Source of the DNA: Novosphingobium flavum
Lineage (GTDB): Bacteria; Pseudomonadota; Alphaproteobacteria; Sphingomonadales; Sphingomonadaceae
Direction: 5' to 3'
Assembly (NCBI RefSeq): GCF_014230315.1
Contig: NZ_JACLAW010000002.1
Coordinates: 310,001 to 374,000, forward strand
DNA length: 64,000 nt
Shown here: in pieces, positions 54,425 through 61,852 of the stretch
Numbering within the stretch: the first letter of the stretch is position 1
How the letters are laid out: each line of letters starts with the position of its first letter
Notes under the pieces: generated by a model
Seen by the model: the letters and a program-made list of their open reading frames with translations, nothing else
What the model was told of the DNA's origin: nothing
Database searches by the model: none
Position numbers and translations under genes: made by a program

Positions 54425-54897
54425 TGTCTCTGGCTGAGCGGCCGTCACCGTCTGATCCGCCGGGCACGGCCGCGCTGCGCCGCCGTCACCGCGCGCGGGT
54501 TGCCGAAGCAGCTCTGTGGCTGGTCGCGGCACGGCTGCTCGTCTCGTTCGTCCCCCTCGCGCGGTGGCAGTCCACGCTGGGCCAGCGGGTTCCGCCCGAT
54601 GCCCCGATGCCCGCGCCCGGCGAGGAGCAGGCCCTGCGCAGTCGCCGCGCCGGCCGCGCGGTGGAGCGCGCGGCGCGGCTTCTGCCGCTCGAGCTGAAGT
54701 GCCTGCCCCGGGCGATGGCCCTGCAATGGATGCTGCGCCGCCGCCGAATCGCGAGCCGCCTGATGATCGGAATCCTGCCCGCCGGACAGCGCGGATCGGT
54801 CGATGATCTTCACGCTTGGGTTATATCCGGAACAGATATAGTTATTGGCGAGTTACCGTTACCGCATCGCACCGTTCTGGCGTTGCAATGCGGCTAA
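54424..54897 (+). CDS. transglutaminase-fold leader peptidase (lasso B2)
   Basis: A 157-residue protein of the transglutaminase-like superfamily used as lasso leader protease. Expected catalytic residues: Cys93 in LKCLPRAMALQWMLRRR and His130 in DDLHAWV, with an Asp (Asp138) following. The N-terminal hydrophobic segment (about 27-43) may contact the membrane. It would cut the precursor at the leader-core junction. It overlaps B1 by one base and stands 97 bases before the precursor gene. Confidence 0.92.
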   Translation: MSLAERPSPSDPPGTAALRRRHRARVAEAALWLVAARLLVSFVPLARWQSTLGQRVPPDAPMPAPGEEQALRSRRAGRAVERAARLLPLELKCLPRAMALQWMLRRRRIASRLMIGILPAGQRGSVDDLHAWVISGTDIVIGELPLPHRTVLALQCG

Positions 54898-54994
54898 ATA
54901 CTTGCCGCAGAAGCGCTTAACGGTGCTTTACCGCGCTTGCGAACTGTGGCATCTACGTAGTGTAAGATGGCGCAATAATGGATTGGAGACGAGT

Positions 54995-55102
54995 ATGACC
55001 AAGACCTGGACCGCACCGAAGCTCAACAAGCTCGGCACCGTCAAGGACGTCGCTGGGCCGACCGGCAGCGGTGGGCAGGCTGGCCCGAACGCTCACTCGT
55101 AA
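54995..55102 (+). CDS. lasso-type RiPP precursor peptide (A)
   Basis: A 35-residue peptide after a GGAG ribosome binding site (54985-54988). The leader has the lasso RiPP pattern W-x2-P-x-L-x2-LG: Trp5, Pro8, Leu10, Leu13, Gly14. From memory, the leader aligns without gaps to that of paeninodin up to the core start AGP, which predicts the core AGPTGSGGQAGPNAHS (residues 20-35). Two usual features are missing: the Thr at position -2 is Asp18, and position 9 of the core, the normal Asp/Glu ring acceptor, is Gln. The core has no acidic residue at all. C-terminal Ser35 is the likely kinase target. The longer in-frame ORF from 54845 overlaps B2 and is rejected. Confidence 0.8.
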   Translation: MTKTWTAPKLNKLGTVKDVAGPTGSGGQAGPNAHS

Positions 55103-55120
55103 GGCACCAGCCATAGCGCG

Positions 55121-57034
55121 GTGATTGCGGCATACTTGAGCTGGTGCCCGGTTGGGGCACCCGATCCAACCAGGTATGCCGCGCCGCTGCGATGCCTGGC
55201 GGCGCCGGATATTGCGCTGGAACATGATGTCGGCGGCTTCAGGGCCGCCGCATTTCGTAAGGGCGGCGCCGGTTCCGCGGCGGTCGGTCCCGGGTGGGTC
55301 GGCCCGAACACGGTTTTGCACGGCTGGCTCGACGATCTCGACACGTTGATCGAGGAGTTGGGCGCAGAGGCCCATGGCGCGGGGCGCAACCCTGCCAGGC
55401 TTTACGATCTCGCCCTGTCGCGTTGGGGTGACGAAACCGACCTCAAGCTCACCGGCACCTACGCCGCCATCACCAGCCTGGGCGATGGCCGCCTGCGTCT
55501 GGCCCGCTCCCCCTGGTCGGCCCCTCCGCTGCACTTCGTCCATTCCGCCGAAAGGGCGATGGCCTCGTCGGTTATCCGCGTCCTGTTCGAGGCCGGTCAT
55601 CCGCGCGAGGTCGATTACGAATTCGTCGCCGACCAGCTGGTGCAGGATCATCGGCCGCTGCAGACAGTCGGGTGGTATCGCGGGGTCAGCCGGGTGCCGA
55701 TCGGGACCCGTATCGTCCTGTCGGCCAAGGGCGCCGAAATAACGCCCTACTACGATCCGCACCGCGTCACGCCGGTGCACTTGCCGCGCGACGAGGACTA
55801 TGTCGCCGCCGCGCACGATCTGTTGGCCCGCTCGGCCCGTCTGGCCCTGCAGGATTGCCGCCGTCCCGGCCTGATGCTTTCGGGCGGGCTCGACAGCGCC
55901 ATGTGCGCCACCGCCCTGCTGGGCGAATTGCCCTCTGAACGGCGGCTGGCGACCTTCACTTTCTGCCCCGATCCGGCGTGGGACGGGCGAAACCAGTCCA
56001 CCCAGTTCGGCAACGAACGGCCCTATGTCGAGGCCTTCGCCGCGATGCATCCGCGGATCGACGCCATGTTCGACAATACCGGACAGTTCGACACCGGGCT
56101 GCGCGACATCCTGCGCGCCAATGACCTGCCCACCGCCAATGTCGCGAATACCGGCAAGTATCATGGGCCCTGGCAGATGGCCCGCACCGCCGGGTGCGAC
56201 TGGTTGTTCAATGCCGAATTCGGCAATTTCACGATCAGCAACGATGGTCGCTGGTCCTATGTCGAATACCTGAAGCGCGGCAAATGGCGGCAACTCGCCA
56301 AGGCCCTGGCGCAGCGCGGCGGTGACGGCCGCCCGCTCTGGCGCAAGGTGCTGGCCCTCTCGATCCTGCCCCTCGTGCCGCGCCGCCTGCGCGTGGCGCT
56401 GCGCCGGCTGGTCCATCCCGGCGACGGTGATCCGGTGTCCAACGTCAGCGGTCTCAGCCCGGCGGCGCGCGCTGCCCAGGCCGAGCGCGCGCGTGAACGC
56501 GGCACCGATGCGCTGATGGACGATTACCACTATCCCCGTTCGCGGGCCGAATTCATCGCGCGGATATGGGAAAGCGCGGACAGCGGCGAGGATCTCGATC
56601 TCGCCTTCGAACGGCTTTACGGAATCCGCCGCCGCGACATCACCGCCCATCGGCCGCTGATCGAATTCTGCCTGGGCGTGCCGACCCGCCAGTACATCCA
56701 CGAAGGTGTGGATCGCTGGCTTGCCCGGCGCATGGCCGAGGGACGGATCCCGGAAAAACAGCGGACCGAGAGGCGGCAGGGCAATCACCATCCGGACTGG
56801 CACGTGCAGCTCGGCCGCCGCCGCGCCGAACTGGCCGAATCGCTCGAACGGCTGCGCGACCATCCGGTGCTGGGCGAAATGCTCGATATCGACCGCCTCA
56901 ACGGCCTGCTGGAAGATTGGCCCGAGGTTGCCCCGCTCGACAAGGCGCAAGCCCTGCCGCGCGCCTTTGCCATGACCCGCGCGCTGACCGCTGCTAGCTT
57001 CGTCTGCTATGCTGAAGGCCGTAACGACTTCTGA
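55121..57034 (+). CDS. asparagine-synthetase-like macrolactam cyclase (lasso C)
   Basis: A 637-residue protein. The N-terminal half is a glutaminase-fold domain that lacks the catalytic Cys2 (begins MIAAYLSW), as in lasso cyclases; the C-terminal half has the PP-loop SGGLDSA (254-260), which adenylates a side-chain carboxylate. In canonical lasso synthesis it joins the core N-terminus to Asp or Glu at position 7-9. GTG start, 18 bases after the precursor stop, so probably cotranscribed with it. Overlaps the exporter gene by 26 bases. Confidence 0.9.
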   Translation: MIAAYLSWCPVGAPDPTRYAAPLRCLAAPDIALEHDVGGFRAAAFRKGGAGSAAVGPGWVGPNTVLHGWLDDLDTLIEELGAEAHGAGRNPARLYDLALSRWGDETDLKLTGTYAAITSLGDGRLRLARSPWSAPPLHFVHSAERAMASSVIRVLFEAGHPREVDYEFVADQLVQDHRPLQTVGWYRGVSRVPIGTRIVLSAKGAEITPYYDPHRVTPVHLPRDEDYVAAAHDLLARSARLALQDCRRPGLMLSGGLDSAMCATALLGELPSERRLATFTFCPDPAWDGRNQSTQFGNERPYVEAFAAMHPRIDAMFDNTGQFDTGLRDILRANDLPTANVANTGKYHGPWQMARTAGCDWLFNAEFGNFTISNDGRWSYVEYLKRGKWRQLAKALAQRGGDGRPLWRKVLALSILPLVPRRLRVALRRLVHPGDGDPVSNVSGLSPAARAAQAERARERGTDALMDDYHYPRSRAEFIARIWESADSGEDLDLAFERLYGIRRRDITAHRPLIEFCLGVPTRQYIHEGVDRWLARRMAEGRIPEKQRTERRQGNHHPDWHVQLGRRRAELAESLERLRDHPVLGEMLDIDRLNGLLEDWPEVAPLDKAQALPRAFAMTRALTAASFVCYAEGRNDF

Positions 57035-58775
57035 ACCCCTGCCGCCCCGCGACGAAGGCCTCTTCGCCGTGGTCGGCCGCCGCCGTCTGGCGGGGCCGGT
57101 CGTCCTGTTCGGCCTGCTCACCGCGCTGGCCGCGCTGACCGAGGGGGCCGGGCTGGTCCTGCTCGTGCCGATGCTCGCCGCGCTCGACACGGGGGCGGCG
57201 GCCACCGGCCTTACCGGGCGGATGGGCGCCGCCCTGGCAGCGGTCGGGGTCCCGGTCCAACTCGAACCACTGTTGCTGCTGTTCGTGCTGCTCGTCACCC
57301 TGCGCGCCGCGCTCGGCATGGCGCGCGATCTGGCCGGACTGCGGTTCGAGGCCGCCGCGATCGACGGCCTGCGCCACCGCGCCTGGTCCGCCCTTGTGCA
57401 TTGCGACTGGCGCACCATCGCGGCCCTGCGCCAGACAGATGCGAGCAGCCTGATCATCAGCAGCATCGACCGGGTGGGCTACGGCGTGCGCCAGCTGATC
57501 GCCCTGTTCGCCAATGCCGCCACGCTTGGCTCGATCGCGCTGGCCGGGCTGGCGATCGCTCCGGCCATCGTGATCCTCGCCGGGGTTGGCGGCGTTCTCG
57601 TCCTGCTCGCCTATCGCGGCCTGCGCCGCCGGGCCGGCCTGCTCGGTCAGGAACTGGGCGAGGCTTACAGCAACGTCCACGCCGCATTGATCGAGGGGCT
57701 CGGCGCCCTGCGCCTGATCAAGAGCTTCGGGCGCGAGCAGGCGGCGCTCGAAGGGCTGGACGACGCCTTCGCGCGGACGCGCCGCGCGGAATATGCCTTC
57801 GGGCGCGATACCGGCCTCGCGCGCCTCGCCTTCCAGGGCGCGGGGGCGGCCCTGCTGGCGCTGGTGGTCTGGCTCGCGGTGCGCCGCTGGGGCATGGGCG
57901 CCGCAGCGGTCATCCCCACGGTCGCGCTCTTCGCCCGCGCGCTGCCGCTGCTGGGGCTGGTGCAGGAATCGTGGCAGAACTGGGCTCATGCCCGCCCGGC
58001 GCTGGTCGACGCGGTGAACCTGGTCCACCGCACAGAGGCCGCTGCCGAGCATGAAGGCGGCCGCGCGCAGGCCCCGGTCGCGGCCATTCCGGCTCACCTG
58101 CCGCCGATCGTCGTCGAACGCGTCACCGTGCGCCATGCCGCCCGGGCCGAACCTGCGCTCGATACCGTGAGCCTCGACCTTCCGCCTGGTTCGATCACGG
58201 CCCTGCTCGGGCCTTCCGGCGCGGGCAAGTCGACCCTGGCCGATATTCTCTGCGGCCTGATCGCTCCCGATGAAGGCGAATTGCGGGTCGGCGAAGCGCC
58301 GATTCGCGGGGCTGCACGCCGGCAATGGCGCGAGCGGGTCGCCTATGTGCAGCAGGAGCCGGTGCTGTTTCATGCCTCGCTGCGCGAAAACCTGCTCTGG
58401 GGCGCGCCGGCAGCCGATGAGGCGGCGATCGCGGCCGCCCTGCGCGCAGCCTCTGCCGATTTCGCCCTGGCCCTGCCCGAAGGGCTGGACACCGTGGTCG
58501 GCGATCGCGGCGCCCGCCTGTCCGGCGGCGAGCGCCAGCGCATCGCGCTTGCCCGCGGCCTGCTCCGCGCGCCCGACCTGCTGATTCTCGACGAGGTGAC
58601 CAGCGCGCTCGATTCGGCCAACGAGGCCGCCGTGACCGATGCGATCCGCCGCCTCAAGGGCAGCCTGACCATCGTCATCATCGGCCACCGCGGCGCCCTT
58701 GCCGAACTGGCCGAGCGGCGGATCACGCTCGCCGCCGGGCGGGTCTGCGACGGCACGTTTGCGGCAAGGGGTTGA
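57009..58775 (+). CDS. ABC exporter, fused membrane and ATPase domains (lasso D)
   Basis: A 588-residue half-transporter. About six membrane helices occupy residues 28-320; the ATPase domain has Walker A GPSGAGKST (401-409), signature LSGGERQ (504-510), Walker B LLILDE (524-529) and a C-terminal IGHRGAL switch histidine. It probably exports the mature peptide and gives self-immunity. There is no N-terminal peptidase domain, consistent with a separate B2 protease. Confidence 0.92.
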   Translation: MLKAVTTSEPLPPRDEGLFAVVGRRRLAGPVVLFGLLTALAALTEGAGLVLLVPMLAALDTGAAATGLTGRMGAALAAVGVPVQLEPLLLLFVLLVTLRAALGMARDLAGLRFEAAAIDGLRHRAWSALVHCDWRTIAALRQTDASSLIISSIDRVGYGVRQLIALFANAATLGSIALAGLAIAPAIVILAGVGGVLVLLAYRGLRRRAGLLGQELGEAYSNVHAALIEGLGALRLIKSFGREQAALEGLDDAFARTRRAEYAFGRDTGLARLAFQGAGAALLALVVWLAVRRWGMGAAAVIPTVALFARALPLLGLVQESWQNWAHARPALVDAVNLVHRTEAAAEHEGGRAQAPVAAIPAHLPPIVVERVTVRHAARAEPALDTVSLDLPPGSITALLGPSGAGKSTLADILCGLIAPDEGELRVGEAPIRGAARRQWRERVAYVQQEPVLFHASLRENLLWGAPAADEAAIAAALRAASADFALALPEGLDTVVGDRGARLSGGERQRIALARGLLRAPDLLILDEVTSALDSANEAAVTDAIRRLKGSLTIVIIGHRGALAELAERRITLAAGRVCDGTFAARG

Positions 58776-58851
58776 ACTTGAGCGACGAATTGCGCAAGGT
58801 TCCCCTTCGCAACGGGGCGAGCGGTGCGTCGTCGGTAGTCCCACAACACGG

Positions 58852-59337
58852 ATGTGGAAGCGCGTGATCCTCAAAGCCCTGTATCCTGCGGCTCTCGTGG
58901 CCGCGTCACTGGCCGCTCCCGCCTCGGCGCAATTGGCTCGGCCCGGCTGCACCGGAAAGCCCAGCGCCACCTGGATCGACGTCTCGGTCGACGGGGTGCG
59001 GAGCAGCCAGGGACTGGTCGCGATCACCCTCTATGCCGACAAGCCGCGCAAGTTCCTCGCGCGCGGCGGCTCGCTCTACGTCGGCCGCGTCCCGGCGCGT
59101 GAGGGCAATACCACGGGCTGCATTTTCGTGCCCAAGCCGGGCGTCTATGCCCTCGCCATCTACCACGACGAAAACGCCGACCAGGCCTTCAACCGCACGG
59201 CGATCGGCTTGCCGGCCGAGGGCTACGGCTTCTCCAACAACCCGAGCACGCTCGCCGGGCTGCCCTCGTTCAAGTCGGTCCGCCTCAGCATCCCGCGCTC
59301 GGGCCTCGTGACGCGCATCCGCATGAAGTATCCCTGA
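58852..59337 (+). CDS. DUF2141 protein, exported, downstream of the RiPP cluster
   Basis: A 161-residue exported protein. Signal peptide to about residue 24 (APASAQ), then a DUF2141 domain including the calcium-loop-like IYHDENADQAFNRTAIGLPAEGYGFSNN. Four residues of the family core (HDEN..) match the paralogue at 43192. It stands 76 bases after the exporter on the same strand, so it may be part of the cluster or simply its neighbour. ATG at 58852 is chosen for the signal peptide; the longer ORF runs back into the exporter. Confidence 0.85.
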   Translation: MWKRVILKALYPAALVAASLAAPASAQLARPGCTGKPSATWIDVSVDGVRSSQGLVAITLYADKPRKFLARGGSLYVGRVPAREGNTTGCIFVPKPGVYALAIYHDENADQAFNRTAIGLPAEGYGFSNNPSTLAGLPSFKSVRLSIPRSGLVTRIRMKYP

Positions 59338-59393
59338 GATCGGGATTTTTCGCGCGAAGCGCAGGAAAAACGAAGCAGAGGGAAGTAGAGTGA

Positions 59394-59591
59394 TTCTGGG
59401 GCCCCTTCGGCTGGCCGGCAGGCCGGCCGCTCAGGGTAAACTAAGGCCCCAGACCCCGAGCCGTCTTCCGGCGCGGGGGCAGCGCGAAAGGCGGCCTCAT
59501 GCACGGTCCCGGCGCCGGGAGACGGCATGGGGTGCAGGGGTATTAACCGCTGCATAAACACTTCAAATATCCGATTTAAACCGCTTCGCGG
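59394..59591 (-). repeat. mosaic palindromic intergenic element, copy 8 (complete, with insert)
   Basis: Reverse orientation: small stem CCGC-TTC-GCGG (59581-59591), module A TGCAGGGG-TATTAA-CCGCTGCA (59533-59554), module B arms GCGCCGGGAGACGG (59512-59525) and CCGTCTTCCGGCGC (59461-59474), module C arms GGCCCCAGA (59445-59453) and TCTGGGGCC (59395-59403). The 3-base apex of module C is replaced by 41 bases that form their own hairpin. Confidence 0.85.
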
Positions 59592-59601
59592 AAAAAGCGC
59601 G

Positions 59602-60348
59602 TCAGCGGTAGAGCAGGACCAGCCGTGAAGGGGCCTCGGCCTCGGCCAGCGCGTGGGCGCGGGGGTCGTCGACGTCGAGCCACCAGGCGCCGGCAATTTC
59701 CATCGTCGCGGCGCGGCCCTTGTCGGCCAGCGCCTGCATCCCGTCGGAGAGGCTGCCGGGTTTGCCGGCGGAAATGGCCGCGGCGATCGCCTCGGGCAGT
59801 TCGGGCGTGGCGAGGAAGGCGCCGCAATCGACCACGTCGTAGTCGGTCAGGTGCTTGCCGATCGCGGTGATCCGGCCATGGCCGTCGGTCTTGACCCAGG
59901 TCGCATCGTCGGGATCGACCAGCGGGCTGTCCACCCGCAGGTCAGTGGCGAGGGTCACGCCGCGGTCCGGGGCACCGACCTGGGCAAGGCGGGAAAGGAT
60001 TTCGGCCGAGAAAATGTGGTCGGCCATCATCAACAGGAAGTCGGACCCGCCCATCTGGGCGACCCGATTCGCCCCGGCGATGACCGAGAAGCCGTTGGGC
60101 TGCGACCAGTCCGCCACGCGCTGGGCATGGACCTCGACGCCGGTGCGGCGGGACAGGTCGGCGAGGAATTGTTCGACCCGGGCCGCTTCGTGCCCGGTGA
60201 CGACGGTGACGCGCTCCACCCCGGCGGCGCGGGCCTGGAGCACACCCAGTTCGATCAGCGGGATTCCCGCGACCGGGGTGAGGGGTTTGGAATCTGACAG
60301 GTCGCGCAGGCGGCTGCCGAACCCGGCCGCAATGATGACCGCATCCAC
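59602..60348 (-). CDS. NTP transferase, probable inositol-1-phosphate cytidylyltransferase
   Basis: A 248-residue GT-A-fold nucleotidyltransferase with the N-terminal signature AAGFGSRL (7-14) and the KPLTPVAGIPLIE segment. MADHIFSAEIL contains the metal-binding Asp. The family makes activated sugar phosphates; its neighbours (inositol-1-phosphate synthase and a CDP-alcohol phosphotransferase) suggest CTP plus inositol-1-phosphate as substrates, giving CDP-inositol (inference). GTG start after GAGAGGA. Sugar-nucleotide synthesis is the alternative. Confidence 0.8.
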   Translation of the reverse strand: MDAVIIAAGFGSRLRDLSDSKPLTPVAGIPLIELGVLQARAAGVERVTVVTGHEAARVEQFLADLSRRTGVEVHAQRVADWSQPNGFSVIAGANRVAQMGGSDFLLMMADHIFSAEILSRLAQVGAPDRGVTLATDLRVDSPLVDPDDATWVKTDGHGRITAIGKHLTDYDVVDCGAFLATPELPEAIAAAISAGKPGSLSDGMQALADKGRAATMEIAGAWWLDVDDPRAHALAEAEAPSRLVLLYR

Positions 60349-60368
60349 AGTCTGGTCCTCTCAACGGA

Positions 60369-60397
60369 AAAGGGGCCGGCTGTTGACCGGCCCCTTT
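60369..60397 (-). terminator. intrinsic terminator between INO1 and the nucleotidyltransferase
   Basis: Perfect 11-bp stem AAAGGGGCCGG / CCGGCCCCTTT (60369-60379 and 60387-60397) with a 7-base loop. On the minus strand it is followed by TCCGTT after TTTT. It ends the inositol synthase transcript, so the next gene may have its own promoter. Confidence 0.8.
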
Positions 60398-60416
60398 CGA
60401 TTCGTTTCGCGCGAGC

Positions 60417-61517
60417 TTATTCGGCCGCGAGCGCGTTGGTCGAGATATATTCCTCGACCATCTGGGCGGCGGTATCGTCGTTGAACTGCTGCGGCGGGTG
60501 CTTGCAGAAGTAGGCCGAGGCCCCGATCAGCGCGCCGCCGTCACCGCGATCCAGCGCGACCTTGCAGCAGCGGATGGCGTCCATCACGCAAGCGGCAGAG
60601 TTCGGGCTGTCCTCGACCGAGAGGCGCAGTTCGAGGTTCATCGGGACATTGCCCCACTGCGCACCTTCGAGGCGCAGGAAGCACAGCTTGTTGTCCTTCT
60701 GCCACGGAACATAGTCCGACGGGCCGACGTGGATGTTCTCGTCTTCGAGGCGCTCGGCCAGCATGGCCTGCACCGCCTCGGTCTTCGATTCCTTCTTGGA
60801 GCCGAGACGCTGGCGATCGAGCATGTTCATGAAATCGGTGTTGCCGCCGGTGTTGAGCTGGTAGGTCCGCTCGACGGTCACGCCGCGGGCGGCGAACAGG
60901 CTGGACAGCACGCGGTGGACGATCGTGGCGCCGACCTGGGCCTTGATATCGTCACCCACGATCGGGATGCGCTTCTCGCGGAAGCGGGCTTCCCATTCGG
61001 GGCGGCTGGCAATGAACACCGGCATGCAGTTGACCACGGCCACGCCCGCTTCGAGGGCGCATTCCATGTAGAACTCGGTGGCCGTTTCCGAACCGACGGG
61101 GAGGAAGTTGACCAGCACTTCAGCGCCCGAGGCCTTGATCGCGGCAACGATCGATTCCTTGGTGGCTTCCGGCTCGCTGGCGAGGATGAAACCCTTTTCG
61201 CCCATCCCGGTCATGTGCTCGGCCACGCCGTCGAGGATCTTGCCCATGATGACCTTGGCACCGGTGGCCGGCACGTCGCCCTGGAACACGGCGGTGCAGT
61301 TCGGCGCGGCGAAGATCGCCTCGGCGATGTCCTTGCCGACTTTGCGCTTGTCGACGTCGACGCCGAGCACGAAATCGACATCACCCGCACCGTAGCCGCC
61401 GATCACGTCATGGATCAGGCCTTCGGACGAATTGTTCTGCCGGTAGTAGGCTACGCCCTGGACCAGCGAGCTGGCACAGTTGCCCACGCCGATCACGGCA
61501 ACCTTGATTGGCTTCAT
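60417..61517 (-). CDS. ino1: myo-inositol-1-phosphate synthase
   Basis: A 366-residue enzyme of the INO1 family converting glucose-6-phosphate to inositol-1-phosphate with NAD. The N-terminal VIGVGNCASSLVQGV is the Rossmann nucleotide site; the mid-region NCMPVFIAS, GDDIKAQVGATIVHR and LNTGGNTDFMNM are family hallmarks, with catalytic lysines in the GSKKESKTEAV stretch. The length is that of bacterial/archaeal forms. ATG at 61517; a TTG 3 bases earlier is only a formal ORF start. Confidence 0.95.
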   Translation of the reverse strand: MKPIKVAVIGVGNCASSLVQGVAYYRQNNSSEGLIHDVIGGYGAGDVDFVLGVDVDKRKVGKDIAEAIFAAPNCTAVFQGDVPATGAKVIMGKILDGVAEHMTGMGEKGFILASEPEATKESIVAAIKASGAEVLVNFLPVGSETATEFYMECALEAGVAVVNCMPVFIASRPEWEARFREKRIPIVGDDIKAQVGATIVHRVLSSLFAARGVTVERTYQLNTGGNTDFMNMLDRQRLGSKKESKTEAVQAMLAERLEDENIHVGPSDYVPWQKDNKLCFLRLEGAQWGNVPMNLELRLSVEDSPNSAACVMDAIRCCKVALDRGDGGALIGASAYFCKHPPQQFNDDTAAQMVEEYISTNALAAE

Positions 61518-61520
61518 CAA

Positions 61521-61852
61521 ACTTACACCCCTTCAGGTGGACACGTACACGATTGCCCTCGGCAATCCGGCATCCTTGGTTGAATTCTGTCGTGCTGGCA
61601 ATGGACCGCCATAGAGTATGGCCGGGAAATGCGCAAATCTGCGCCCGTTCATGCCCGTCCAGACCTGCCGCGCTCGCGACGCTCGTGTTTACCTTTCCGT
61701 CAACATAACCGAACCCGGCACGATCGACTGGCGAGCGCGCCGAGCTTCCCCCGAGGCCCCATTGCTGATTATAGGGGGGGCGAAGGTCCCGCAAGGCCCA
61801 CTTTGGGCCGGGCGGCACGGTTGTTGCGCGCGGAATTACAGAGGGGGACCAG
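61521..61852. other. 332-bp divergent gap between ino1 and the CDP-alcohol phosphotransferase
   Basis: Promoters for both genes should lie here. TTGCTGATTATAGG near 61758-61772 is the most AT-rich stretch near the plus-strand gene. I see no gene, repeat module or clear operator. Confidence 0.4.

Noticed and set aside
54845..55102. Longer version (85 codons) of the RiPP precursor
   Set aside because: Its first 50 codons overlap the B2 gene in another frame and lack a ribosome binding site, while the internal ATG at 54995 has GGAG at the right distance and starts the lasso leader pattern.
54953..57466. Minus-strand open frame of 837 codons opposite the RiPP cyclase and exporter
   Set aside because: It is antisense to clear asparagine-synthetase-like and ABC genes and has low-complexity Arg/Ala/Pro composition.
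58776..58851. A second RiPP precursor between the exporter and DUF2141, or ahead of the kinase (53154-53300)
   Set aside because: Neither gap contains a short frame with the lasso leader pattern.
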